Origin: QWQI01 sp964608915
GTDB taxonomy: Bacteria; Planctomycetota; Planctomycetia; Isosphaerales; Isosphaeraceae
Assembly (NCBI GenBank): GCA_964608915.1
Contig: CAZSQA010000011.1
Coordinates: forward strand, 1 to 64,000
Direction: 5' to 3'
Length of the DNA stretch: 64,000 nt
A model generated the notes under the pieces. The model searched no databases, had not been told where the DNA came from, and saw only the letters and a list, made by a program, of their open reading frames with translations. Shown here one piece after another: positions 16,985-26,047 of this stretch (positions are counted from its first letter, which is position 1; every line of letters begins with the position of its first letter). A program made the translations under genes and the position numbers.

Positions 16985-18916
16985 TCACAATTTCACGGCA
17001 GGTCGCGGAGGCCGTGCAGGCTGCGGCGGGGCCTCGTTGCCGTTGCCGGGCGGTCCGGGCCGGGCGGGCGGGATGTAATGCTCGACCCAGCGGAAACCGA
17101 ACGGGGCGGCCAGTTCGCGCGCGGCCAGGTCGGCCCATGGGGTCTGCGGATACTCGGCCACGATTTTCTTGAGAATTTCGTCCGCTTCGATTGCCATGGC
17201 TTTGGCCTTCTCGCTGGTCACGATCTCGGCGGAAGGTTCCAGCCGCCAGGCGTTCGATTGCGGCTGCGTGAATTTGGGCTTGTCGCGACGGAGCTGGGCG
17301 CAAATGGCGTTGTATTCGAGGCTTCGCACTTTCAGCGCGAGCAGCCGGCCTTTCATCAGGTCGAAGTGGGCCCGCCAGCGGCGTGAAGGTTCCCGGTCGC
17401 GGGCGGCTGCGGCTTCGGTGATGGGGATCATGGCTCTGTCCACCACATAGCCCCACTGGGCCGCGCGAGCCTGCTGGTCGCTCATGACCAGCTCGAAGTT
17501 GGCGTCTTCCACGGGCGGGAAGAAGAGACCAGGTGATTCACGGACGGTCCGCGACGTTTCGGTCGAGGCACGTACCAGCGCCCTGCGGATCGGCGATTTA
17601 TCCATCATTCGGTCGTATTCGGCCAGACTGACGAGATCAGGCCTGAATTCGCGCAGGTGCTCGCCCCGGAACTGACGCCAGCCTTCGAGATCGCGGCTGA
17701 TGAAGTAGATGCCGCCTGATTGAGCCGCCAGCCGGCTCAGGGCGAAGGGGCCGAAACCCGAGGACATCGGCTGGCCGGGATTCTGCTGCGGATACCAGAA
17801 GGGGATCTGAATCTGTTCCGCCCGGGCGCTTTCCGGGCCCTGGCGAACCTGCAGGCCATACTGGACTTCACCGGTTTCCGGATCGCGATAGTCCATATAG
17901 CCGATCACCTGGCCGAAAAGGGCAGGCGAACCGAGTACGAAAACGGGCGTGGCGTTGCGTCGAGTGACGGCGATGGCGTCTTCCAGGTAGCCGTCGTCGT
18001 CGCCGACTTCATCCGTGAGGATCACGATCATCACCTGGCAGGGTGTTTCGTCGAGCTTGAAACCGGCGTATTTGCGGCTGGCGGCGATCACGGCCTGAAA
18101 GGTGTTTTCGATACCGGTCTTGTCCACACGAACCTGAAGGATCGCTTCGGCGATGGCGTCCGGATCGGTCAAAGGCTTTTCGGACATCGGCTCGAGCCGC
18201 TCGCCGAACCCGATCACTGAGGCCATGAGGGCTCCGTCGTCTGACTTGCGTTCGGTGTCGAGCCTGTCGATATGGCCGTAGACATTGCGGATGTGGCTGG
18301 CCAGTTTTTTACGTTCGGTATTCAGACTGCCGGATGCGTCCGCAAGCCAGACGACAAGCGTCGGGCCATCCTTCAGCCGGTTATGGATCTCGATCGCCAG
18401 GCGGTCGACGGCCCCTTCGACGCCGCCGACGACTTCCGGGCCCGCGCCGCGGATCGAAACGACCGAATCGATGCGGACCGATTCCGGCAGGATCATGGAC
18501 GAGGGCTGTGCGATGTCGTTGACGGCGATGTCTTCGAGCCGATCGAGCTGGGGCGAATCGACGATGGCTGAGGAAAGCCGCAAGGCGACGGATCCTGGCA
18601 ACGCCTCCGATTCCGTCGGATCGGGCGAATTGCCGAGATTTTCCAGATTCAGCCGTTCCATTTCGGGCAGATCGGTGTCGACTTCGGTGACCGACACGAT
18701 ATTCAAGTCGTCGCGCTGACGGGTCGCCGCGAAATTCACGAGAACCAGCGAGATCACCAGAATCGCGTGCAGGGCAAGGCTCACGAGCCATGCCGGTCCC
18801 TGGCCTGGATCGAATCGATCGAATCCGAAACGACGGCCGAACCAGCTCATGGCCACACGTTCCCACATGTGCCGTGTCCAGTTCACGATCCGGGTTTCGG
18901 TCGGATTTCCGGGCAT
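16985..18916 (-). CDS. Membrane-anchored vWA-domain protein (paralog A)
   Basis: About 643 residues from the ATG at 18916 (AGG eight bases upstream; ATGs at about 18865 and 18850 are alternatives). One transmembrane helix lies at about 42-63, followed by an acidic region and a von Willebrand A domain with an intact metal site (LADASGSLNT, Asp193, Ser195, Ser197). ILTDEVGDD and TPVFVLGSPALFG are later vWA strands. The region after residue 430 is helical with VSLAEYDRMM. Close relative of the protein at 32213-34225: both share RVD(K/T)TG(I/V)ENTF and a domain order of one helix, vWA and helical tail, ending in a TPWADLA/SPWADLS segment. Role unknown, perhaps cell-envelope assembly through metal-dependent binding. 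It ends in a Pro-rich tail. Confidence 0.8.
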   Translation of the reverse strand: MPGNPTETRIVNWTRHMWERVAMSWFGRRFGFDRFDPGQGPAWLVSLALHAILVISLVLVNFAATRQRDDLNIVSVTEVDTDLPEMERLNLENLGNSPDPTESEALPGSVALRLSSAIVDSPQLDRLEDIAVNDIAQPSSMILPESVRIDSVVSIRGAGPEVVGGVEGAVDRLAIEIHNRLKDGPTLVVWLADASGSLNTERKKLASHIRNVYGHIDRLDTERKSDDGALMASVIGFGERLEPMSEKPLTDPDAIAEAILQVRVDKTGIENTFQAVIAASRKYAGFKLDETPCQVMIVILTDEVGDDDGYLEDAIAVTRRNATPVFVLGSPALFGQVIGYMDYRDPETGEVQYGLQVRQGPESARAEQIQIPFWYPQQNPGQPMSSGFGPFALSRLAAQSGGIYFISRDLEGWRQFRGEHLREFRPDLVSLAEYDRMMDKSPIRRALVRASTETSRTVRESPGLFFPPVEDANFELVMSDQQARAAQWGYVVDRAMIPITEAAAARDREPSRRWRAHFDLMKGRLLALKVRSLEYNAICAQLRRDKPKFTQPQSNAWRLEPSAEIVTSEKAKAMAIEADEILKKIVAEYPQTPWADLAARELAAPFGFRWVEHYIPPARPGPPGNGNEAPPQPARPPRPAVKL

Positions 18917-19598
18917 GTTCGACCTGGCGATGTTCTGGAGGCTAGAGCGGATCCGGGGAATCTCTCTGACTCGTACGTAATGGAGGGCCCGAACCGGACG
19001 CGACCGGGAGATGATTTTTCCCATCCTCGACACCCACGTCCCCGATTATAAACGAATTCGGATCCGGACAATATCGACGGAAAGGCATTGTCGCGGAATT
19101 CGCACAAGGCCGGGCATGAAGATTCTTCGAAATCCTGGCTTCACGTGCTGGTCCTCGGTCGTTCCTGCCGGTCCGTCCGCCGCCGGGGAAAGGTCAGGAT
19201 TTTTCGCGGGATCACCGGGATTTCGTCTTCTTTTGAGTTCGTGAGACGATATCGTGAAATTCGCCCCTGGGTTAAAGAGTCGGCTTGCCGCCGTTTCCGT
19301 GCCCCGATAATATTGGACGGCAAGAGGATCGGAGAATTCCGGGAGCGCTTTCGTTTCACAAGGAATTTGGCCGGTTGCGGATGTCGGCTTGTCGCACGCA
19401 GGAGGTCAGCGACGGTTCGGAACACTTCGAAGCAGCGAGTCGAACCGGTCGATGACGCCATATGTCCCGGCCGGCGTGCCTGTCGCCCCGAAACACTTGT
19501 CCTGACCAGTCGAAACCGGCCGATCGAAAGCTCTTCGCACCACCTCTTCGTTCAACGGATCGTTTGTCCGCCACTCGCCAAGGAATCGGTCGCGCCCC
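18917..19598. other. 682-bp divergent spacer, no gene seen
   Basis: Between the minus-strand vWA gene and phoU. Several overlapping open frames exist on both strands, but none has a ribosome site or protein-like composition. AAGGA at about 19579 is too far (about 15 bases) to be a firm ribosome site for phoU. AT-rich hexamers such as GATAATATT near 19304 may belong to a promoter. Confidence 0.4.
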
Positions 19599-20360
19599 AT
19601 GTCCACGCAGCCGGAAATGTCGTTCGACAAGAATTTCGGATCAGAACCGGGGCCACGACAGTCGACGGTCGGGCAGTTATTTCTGAGGGATCTGGAGCGC
19701 CTCTGGACGGAGCTTCTGCGCATGTCGGCCGTGGTCGAAAATGCGCTTCGCCATTCGGTGGACATTATGGTGCACCAGCGAACCGACCTGGCGAAAAACG
19801 TCATCGACGACGAACGCCTCGTGGACCGCTGGGAAGTTCGCATCGAAGAAAAATGCCTTACGATACTTGCCCTGCATCAGCCGGTCGCCAGCGATCTTCG
19901 TCGCGTGGCAGCGGTGTTGAAGCTCAACAGCATGCTCGAGCGGCTCTCCGATCTGGCCAGTCACATCGCGATCCGGGCCCGCAAATGGAACGACTCGATC
20001 CACCGGCCGCCGCTCGGGCCCGAGTTCGAAGAACTCGCCATGGGCTGTCTGGCACTCTTGTCGGACAGTATGGACGCTCTGGCCCGGCATGATGCCGCCG
20101 CCGCCCGGGCACTCCTTCAGGGCCCCCGATACGCGGCCATCGAGCGGCTCCGCAACACCGTCCGAAAACAGATGAAACAGGCGATTCGCGAGAACATCGA
20201 CGATTTCGACTCCGCCCTTCGTGTCATCAACATCATCCGCAATTTCAAGCGGGTGGCCGAGCACGCTCTGGAAATCGCCGTGGAAGTCGTCTACCTCAAG
20301 GAAGGCGTGATCCTGCGTCACCGGTCGCAACGTCAGATGGATCTGGACGATGTCGATTGA
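19599..20360 (+). CDS. phoU: Phosphate signalling protein PhoU
   Basis: 253 residues, all helical, with two PhoU repeats: the first has LWTELLRMSAVVENALRHSV, the stretch VIDDERLVDRWEVRIEEKCL and LHQPVASDLRRVAAVLKLNS; the second has RNTVRKQMKQAIRENIDDF and RVAEHALEIAVEVVYL. The E/D-xxx-D patches bind metal. PhoU restrains the PhoR kinase and the Pst transporter when phosphate is plentiful. The usual pstSCAB/phoBR neighbours are absent; a flippase follows 160 bp downstream. The first 25 residues are a low-complexity extension. Usual family length is 220-245, so this is near normal. Confidence 0.92.
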   Translation: MSTQPEMSFDKNFGSEPGPRQSTVGQLFLRDLERLWTELLRMSAVVENALRHSVDIMVHQRTDLAKNVIDDERLVDRWEVRIEEKCLTILALHQPVASDLRRVAAVLKLNSMLERLSDLASHIAIRARKWNDSIHRPPLGPEFEELAMGCLALLSDSMDALARHDAAAARALLQGPRYAAIERLRNTVRKQMKQAIRENIDDFDSALRVINIIRNFKRVAEHALEIAVEVVYLKEGVILRHRSQRQMDLDDVD

Positions 20361-20521
20361 TTCCGGATCCGGATGCGTCCTTGTGAATTCGGTCGCGCAG
20401 CCATTAGAATGCCCCAGTCGCACAGGCAGAAGCGGCCGAACCGCGAATTCCGAATCGATCGAGCATTCGTCGGAACCGAGGAATCGTTCGGTCGAGGCAT
20501 GAGGCCCGGACCACACCATCG

Positions 20522-22138
20522 ATGGAACGTCAAGACGGCAAAGCCTGGCAAGATGCTGAGGATCGACACGATCCTTCCGACCAGGCGTCCGTCGCCCGCT
20601 CGGGCTCGCGGATGTTGTCGCGCGTGTTGTCGGGCAGCTTCTGGCTGGCTCTCAAAACTCCGATCGCGGCCGTCTGCGCCTTCTGGTCGGTCCCGCTGAT
20701 GATCCGGACATATGGCGATGCCCAGTTCGGTGCCTACGGGTTCGCCTGGGGCTTCGGATTTTTCCAGATGCTCCTGGAATTCGGGATGAGTTCCGCCCTC
20801 CAGCGCAGCGTGGTGACCGCCTGGGCTCGCGATGACCGCGACGCAGTCCGCCGCAGCCTGGCGTGCGGCATGATCTTCTACGGTTGCGTGACGGTGGTGC
20901 AGGCCGTTCTGCTTCTGGCGGTCGCTTACGGCACCGTGCCCTATACCGACTTTGCCCCGCAGGATCAGCGTCTGATCGTCCGCCTGCTCTGGCTTCAGGC
21001 CCTGACGGCTCCATGCTGGGGGCTGAGCACCGTCGTTTCGGCGATACTCCAGGCGGCTCACCGTTATGAAGTCATCCCGAGGCTCGAAGTGGTCACGGTG
21101 ATCGGCCGGTTCCTGATCCTTCTGGCCGGGATTCAGGCGGGTTTGCCGCTTCTGTGGGTCGTATGGATGCAGTCCGTCCTCCAGATCGGCCTGATTCTCG
21201 GACCGGCGGTCTGGATCTCCATCCGTGAATTCGGCATGTTCCCCGGATTTCGCGGAGCGAGCTGGCAGGAATTTACGGGCATGATTCCCATGAGCCTGTG
21301 GGTTTTCCTGATCCAGCTTTCCGTCGTCATCGCGGACAAGCTGGATACGACGGTTCTCGGCTTCGTGATGGCCGACCCCGGGCCGGCCAACTCGATCTAT
21401 CTGGTCGTTTCGAAGCCGTTCATGCAATTGCGGCAGACGGGCTGGACGCTGGCCTACTTCGTGATGCCGGCGGCCGCCACGCTGATCGCTGCACGGGATG
21501 CCGCGAACCTGGACCGGATCAAATACGACGGCGTCCGGTTTCACTTCGGCCTTCTGTTTCCCGTCGGGATCGCCGCCTGGATTTATGCGTCGCCGTTTCT
21601 GGAAGTGTGGGTGGGGCCCGAAAAAGCGCAATACGCACCGCTGATGCGGCTGTTCCTGGTCGCTTGCCTGCCGCTTGTGCTTTCGGTACCGGTTCAGATC
21701 GCCACGGGGCAGGGCGACGTGCGGCCGATCGCTCTGGCCGCGATCGCCGGCGCGATCGTGAATTTGCCTTTGAGCTACGTTCTGACGCTCCGTATGGGCG
21801 TCGCTGGCGTGATCTGGGGCACGGTACTCACCAGCCTCTTCTCGAATCTGCTCGTTCCGGGAATTTATGCATTCCGGGTGCTCGATATCCGAATGGCCGA
21901 CTTCTTCCGCCGCTCGCTGGCACCGGCGCTCGTCGGCGGTTTCGTTCTGTGCCTGGCGAGCCTGGCGATCGGTCAGGTTTGGGATATCGACGCGAAAGGA
22001 CCGGACAGGCTGGAAAAAACGTGGATGCTCGTCTTGCACGTCAGCGTGTGCATGTGCTTTTACGTAATCGGCTACGCGATTCTCGAAGAAGGCCGGAGGG
22101 ACGTCCGCTGGCTACTGCGCAAAATCCGCCGGACCTGA
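20522..22138 (+). CDS. Polysaccharide flippase (Wzx/MOP superfamily)
   Basis: 538 residues with a hydrophilic N-terminal 35 residues, then about 14 predicted membrane helices. GSFWLALKTPIAAVCAFWSV followed by PLMIRTYGDAQFGAYGFAWG is the typical opening of the polysaccharide-biosynthesis family, and a second half resumes at VFLIQLSVVIADKLDTTVLG. It would move lipid-linked glycans across the inner membrane for export. Neighbouring genes are not a glycan cluster, but three membrane TPR proteins lie directly downstream on the same strand. The ATG at 20522 is the first in frame; the ATG at MLSRVL (residue 31) is an alternative that keeps all helices. Confidence 0.85.
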   Translation: MERQDGKAWQDAEDRHDPSDQASVARSGSRMLSRVLSGSFWLALKTPIAAVCAFWSVPLMIRTYGDAQFGAYGFAWGFGFFQMLLEFGMSSALQRSVVTAWARDDRDAVRRSLACGMIFYGCVTVVQAVLLLAVAYGTVPYTDFAPQDQRLIVRLLWLQALTAPCWGLSTVVSAILQAAHRYEVIPRLEVVTVIGRFLILLAGIQAGLPLLWVVWMQSVLQIGLILGPAVWISIREFGMFPGFRGASWQEFTGMIPMSLWVFLIQLSVVIADKLDTTVLGFVMADPGPANSIYLVVSKPFMQLRQTGWTLAYFVMPAAATLIAARDAANLDRIKYDGVRFHFGLLFPVGIAAWIYASPFLEVWVGPEKAQYAPLMRLFLVACLPLVLSVPVQIATGQGDVRPIALAAIAGAIVNLPLSYVLTLRMGVAGVIWGTVLTSLFSNLLVPGIYAFRVLDIRMADFFRRSLAPALVGGFVLCLASLAIGQVWDIDAKGPDRLEKTWMLVLHVSVCMCFYVIGYAILEEGRRDVRWLLRKIRRT

Positions 22139-22195
22139 TCGCTTGTCAGCGCAGTTCCGGACAGGTTGCCGGAAATGCACAAGACACTTGAGCGC

Positions 22196-22225
22196 TTGGC
22201 GAATTCCGCAGATGCGCCTTATACT
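22196..22225 (+). promoter_or_regulatory. Sigma-70-like promoter of the TPR gene trio
   Basis: TTGGCG at 22196-22201 and TATACT at 22220-22225 are separated by 18 bp. The expected transcript start, about 22232, precedes the ATG at 22292 but follows the upstream in-frame ATG at 22166, so it also helps to choose the gene start. Confidence 0.5.
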
Positions 22226-22291
22226 AGGGACCATTCCGTCGGGCAGTTCGAACCAGTTCTGTCCGGGTTCGTACGCGTTCGAGAGCCCTGT

Positions 22292-23881
22292 ATGCAACGC
22301 AGACAACGCGCCTCCGGGCCCGTTCAATCTACGAAACCGTCTGACGTACGATCCGAAGTCGTATTCCGCTTCAGATTTCTGGGCATTCCGCTTGCCTTTT
22401 GCCCGCCTCGGATCCGGGATCTCGGCAAAGCCCTGGCGGGGGCGGCTCCGGCCGTCGTCGGTATCGTCGCGGCATTGATCCCGGCGATCCGGGAACGTTC
22501 GGCCGATGCATCCGCACGTTCCGTGGCGCATTATCAGGAACTTCTGGCGGAACTGCCGTCGAGCGATTCGAAGCTCCGTGCCGAGATCGTTTTCGCTCGC
22601 CTGATGAAGTCCGCCAGCGGCAATCTCCAGATCCGCGACCGCTACCTCGATTATCTCCTGGCGAGTGAAGATCGAACACGAGCCATGGCGATTCTCGGCG
22701 CCATGACGCGGGCCGACACGCAAGCCAATGCTGTCTACCATTTCCGGCTGGCGAATCTGCTCATGAGCGAGCCCTCGCCGACGGACAAGCAATTGCTCGA
22801 TGCCGAACGCCACTTGCGCAGGACGATCGAACTCGACTCCGGGCAGTACGCGATTCTGGCCCGTCGAAAAATGGCCCTGATCGAAGTCCGGAAAGGGAAC
22901 ATCTCTTCGGCCGTCAAGACTCTCGAGCCGATCATGACGGAAAGCCCCGTCGCCGGTGCCGAAGCTCTCTGGCTGGCCTGGTCGGGTAACCTGGCTTACG
23001 ACGCGAACGCCACGGACCGGGTGTTTGACAGGCTGGAGCGTGATCTTCGGGCACAGCGGGTGCCGAATCAAGATAACGTGCTGGCCAAACTGCGGCTGCT
23101 GGTCATGATGGGTCGCACCGCGGAAGCCGCCGAATGGTTCGCCCTGCAGAAGACTCTCGCTCCCGAATCTCGCACGGCCATCGAATCGGAATTCGCCGAG
23201 ATGCAGCTCGTCGCTTCCATGAAGAACTCGGCGGACGGCACTCTGCCCGACTGGTCCAAGCTGGAACAGGTACTCATCCGGAAACCCGACGATCCGATCT
23301 GGCTGAGTTTCGTCGTGGCCATATGGGCCGGGCCGAATCGGGTCGGTTCCGAACCGGCTCGAATGTGGGTCCAGTCGCGGCTCGATGACGATTCGGCCAA
23401 TGACTTCCTGCTGCGCCAGGCTCTCGTGACGGTCAGCGGCCAATATGAGGCCTTCGGCCGGACGGCTGAAGATTCGAAGCTGCTCCGAGACCTCTACCGG
23501 AAGTTCCTCAAGCGGTTTCCCCAGGATGCCGTCGCGATGAACAATCTGGCCGTGCTGATTTACAAACATGAGCCTGACAACCTGAAAGAAGCACTGAAGC
23601 TGGCGCAGGAATCGGACAGGATCGCACCCGATCAGCCCGCCATCCGTGAAACCATCGGTCAGACGCTGGCCCGCCTGGGCCGATACGACGAAGCCAGGGC
23701 CATCCTGGAGAAATGCCTTGGGCCACTGCCCGAAGAGTGGGGGCTGCACAGTACGCTGGTCCAGATTTACGAGAAATCCGGAAATTCGGCGCTGGCCAAA
23801 GCACATCGCGAAATTCTCGCGGGTCTGCCTCGCCCCGTGGACGCCGCGTCGTTCGAAAAACTCGAACCCGCCGGTCATTAG
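22292..23881 (+). CDS. Membrane TPR protein 1 of a tandem trio
   Basis: 529 residues from 22292, chosen over 22166 because a promoter lies between them. A hydrophobic helix (about 48-66, LAGAAPAVVGIVAALIPAI) follows a basic N-terminus. The rest is helical hairpins; near the C-terminus a clear TPR reads AVAMNNLAVLIYKHEPDNLK, followed by LGRYDEARAILEKCLGPLPE and a closing EKSGNSALAKAHREILAGLP. The same three C-terminal blocks recur in the next two genes. One helix with TPRs facing the periplasm or cytoplasm suggests a scaffold or assembly factor; no enzyme domain is present. Function unknown. Confidence 0.75.
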   Translation: MQRRQRASGPVQSTKPSDVRSEVVFRFRFLGIPLAFCPPRIRDLGKALAGAAPAVVGIVAALIPAIRERSADASARSVAHYQELLAELPSSDSKLRAEIVFARLMKSASGNLQIRDRYLDYLLASEDRTRAMAILGAMTRADTQANAVYHFRLANLLMSEPSPTDKQLLDAERHLRRTIELDSGQYAILARRKMALIEVRKGNISSAVKTLEPIMTESPVAGAEALWLAWSGNLAYDANATDRVFDRLERDLRAQRVPNQDNVLAKLRLLVMMGRTAEAAEWFALQKTLAPESRTAIESEFAEMQLVASMKNSADGTLPDWSKLEQVLIRKPDDPIWLSFVVAIWAGPNRVGSEPARMWVQSRLDDDSANDFLLRQALVTVSGQYEAFGRTAEDSKLLRDLYRKFLKRFPQDAVAMNNLAVLIYKHEPDNLKEALKLAQESDRIAPDQPAIRETIGQTLARLGRYDEARAILEKCLGPLPEEWGLHSTLVQIYEKSGNSALAKAHREILAGLPRPVDAASFEKLEPAGH

Positions 23882-23983
23882 GTATCGTCAGAATTCGAAA
23901 CGTTGCTAAACTGATACCTAGGAACGGCTTCGTTCGCTCGGCAGGGACGATGGATCGACGGCGGGAAATCCCAGGGGACTCTG

Positions 23984-26017
23984 ATGAACGATTCGTGGGA
24001 CAATCCAGAGGGCTCAGGATTCTTCAGGAGTTTGTCGGACCGCTGGAACGCCTGGCGCGAACACCGCCGGATGCTGTCCGCGGAGCGCCGTGAGCTGCGC
24101 CGGTTCGAAGCGGAAGAAAGAAAAGCACGCGACGGCGTGAACCCGGAGATTCTGGAAAAGGCAAAGCCGCAGGCCCGTGCTTTCGCCAGGGATGAATCAC
24201 GAGCCGACGAAGAAGTCGTCGTCCGGCGAATTCCAGGGCAGCCCGACGAAGATCATCCGCGATTCGACGCGCCATCGGGAGAAGGCGGGCTTTTGTCGCA
24301 GTGGCGTGAGGCTGCCCGGATGCGCCGGCAGATTCGCGACGAACGCAAGGCGATCGCGGGCGAAATGCGATCGGGATTCGCGAATCCGCGGCAAGCCGCG
24401 GGTCCGGAAGAAGATTTCGCCGTCGGCGGTGCCAGGCACGGGGCGGAAGATCAGGACCAGAACCTCAAGTTCTCGCTGCGCAGGCTTCTCGGAGAACTCT
24501 GGTTCGACCTGAAAGACTTGCGGATTCCACAGTGGCTGGCCGCGATGGTGCCCGCGATCGGCTTTCTCGTCGCCGTCGTGATTCCGTCTTTGTCCGAATC
24601 GGAAGCCAAGGCCGCCGCTCATTTTCGGGATTATGCGGAAAAATGGCCGGTTCTCGTCGGCAAGGGCAATTGGAAAGAGGCTGAGTTGTGCGGCGTGCGC
24701 GTTCTGAGAAGCGGAACCTTCGGCGTCGACGACGACTTCCGTTACTTCGAATGCCTGACGAATACGGGCAATGAGGCTCAGGCGGTCAGATTTCTCCTTT
24801 CCCGTGAATCTCAGGTGCGGTCCACGGAACTCGCGAAGTTTCGCTTCCGCCTGGCCGAAGAGATCGCCCGTCTGCCGGATATCGCCAGACGGCCTGGCCT
24901 GCGCAATCTGGCGTACGCCAAACTTCGGGAAAGCGTCGCCGGCCCGCTTCCCCGGAAAGACGAAGAGAAAGCCCGGCAGATGCTGGCCAATGTCGCGATC
25001 CTCCAGGGCAATTTCGATGCCGCTGCGAGCTTTCTCGAACCGATCGCGAGCAGTTCGCCTTTCATCGCCGCCGATCTTCTGTTCCTGAAGTTCAATCAGG
25101 CAAGCGATCAGGAGCTTGGTCAAATTCGGTCAGCCGCCTCCGGGCTTCTGGTGAATATCGATACCGCCACTGGCAATCAGGCTCTCGGCGAAATGCAGGC
25201 ACTGAGGGCCCGATTACGCCTTCTGATGATCATGGACCGAGAAAAGGAAGCCCGTGCCTGGCTGGGAACGCTCAAGCAATTGTCGGACGAAGACCGCAAA
25301 AATATCTCTTTGGAACTGGAAAAGCTATCGCTACTTACGGAAGGGCGCAAAAAGCCGGTCAAGGCCGAGAATCTCTGGGCCCGATTGCAGCCGCTGCTGG
25401 AATCGGAGCCGAACAACCAGGCCTGGCTTCGCCTGGCTCTGGGGATCTGGGCAAGAGACGTTCGTCAGCCCGGCAGCGCGCTCGATCGCTGGGTGCGTGA
25501 ACGCCTCCAGTCCGATTCGACTCAAATCGAATTTCTCCGTCAGGGCAGTCTGGCGGCTCATATGAACGGCCGCTGGGACGAGTCTCGAGCGTTCTATCGA
25601 AAACTCCTGGAACGAGAACCCGACGACGTTTCGGCCCTCAACAATTTGTCCGGGCTGATGTACAAGTTTCCGCCGCGAGACCTGAACGAATCGCTGCGGC
25701 TCGTGGACAAGGCCCTGGAATTGGCCCCGAAGAATCTCGTCATCCTGGAAACCAAAGGCCAGGTGCTGGCTCGCATGGGGAAATACGACGAGGCACGCGA
25801 CATTCTCGTCCGGACGATCCCGGCTCTCCCCAAAGAATGGAACCTGCACAATACGCTGGCCCAGATTTACGAACGAAACGGCGATACCAAAAATGCCAGC
25901 GCGCACCGTGAAATTCTCAAGTCGATCCCCAAGCCGACGGATGCCGACAAATACGCCGTGCTCGCGGATTTCGTGAAAGAGATGCGGAGTGCGGTCGCCC
26001 CGAATGGCCGTCGTTGA
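23984..26017 (+). CDS. Membrane TPR protein 2 of a tandem trio
   Basis: 677 residues; AGGGGA upstream supports the ATG. A long charged N-terminal segment (1-180, many Arg/Glu pairs, likely coiled coil and cytoplasmic) precedes the single hydrophobic helix at 185-203 (LAAMVPAIGFLVAVVIPSL). The helical-repeat region starts with AAAHFRDYAEKWPVLVGKGN. C-terminal TPRs include VSALNNLSGLMYKFPPRDLN, LARMGKYDEARDILVRTIPA and IYERNGDTKNASAHREILKS, matching the neighbours. Compared with protein 1, it has gained about 140 residues before the membrane helix. Located 102 bp downstream of gene 1 and 30 bp upstream of gene 3, so the three are probably one operon. Confidence 0.75.
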   Translation: MNDSWDNPEGSGFFRSLSDRWNAWREHRRMLSAERRELRRFEAEERKARDGVNPEILEKAKPQARAFARDESRADEEVVVRRIPGQPDEDHPRFDAPSGEGGLLSQWREAARMRRQIRDERKAIAGEMRSGFANPRQAAGPEEDFAVGGARHGAEDQDQNLKFSLRRLLGELWFDLKDLRIPQWLAAMVPAIGFLVAVVIPSLSESEAKAAAHFRDYAEKWPVLVGKGNWKEAELCGVRVLRSGTFGVDDDFRYFECLTNTGNEAQAVRFLLSRESQVRSTELAKFRFRLAEEIARLPDIARRPGLRNLAYAKLRESVAGPLPRKDEEKARQMLANVAILQGNFDAAASFLEPIASSSPFIAADLLFLKFNQASDQELGQIRSAASGLLVNIDTATGNQALGEMQALRARLRLLMIMDREKEARAWLGTLKQLSDEDRKNISLELEKLSLLTEGRKKPVKAENLWARLQPLLESEPNNQAWLRLALGIWARDVRQPGSALDRWVRERLQSDSTQIEFLRQGSLAAHMNGRWDESRAFYRKLLEREPDDVSALNNLSGLMYKFPPRDLNESLRLVDKALELAPKNLVILETKGQVLARMGKYDEARDILVRTIPALPKEWNLHNTLAQIYERNGDTKNASAHREILKSIPKPTDADKYAVLADFVKEMRSAVAPNGRR

Positions 26018-26047
26018 ACGAATGTGACGAAAGTACAGGCAGATTCT

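Noticed and set aside
19034..19598. tRNA or small RNA in the spacer before phoU
   Set aside because: No cloverleaf-like stems, CCA end or TTCAA loop were found; only short chance palindromes.
20333..22039. 568-codon open frame antisense to the flippase
   Set aside because: Shadow with low-complexity, His/Arg/Gln-rich translation; the flippase frame has real membrane helices.
22112..23878. 588-codon open frame antisense to the first TPR gene
   Set aside because: Shadow frame; no motif, no ribosome site, while the plus frame has TPRs.
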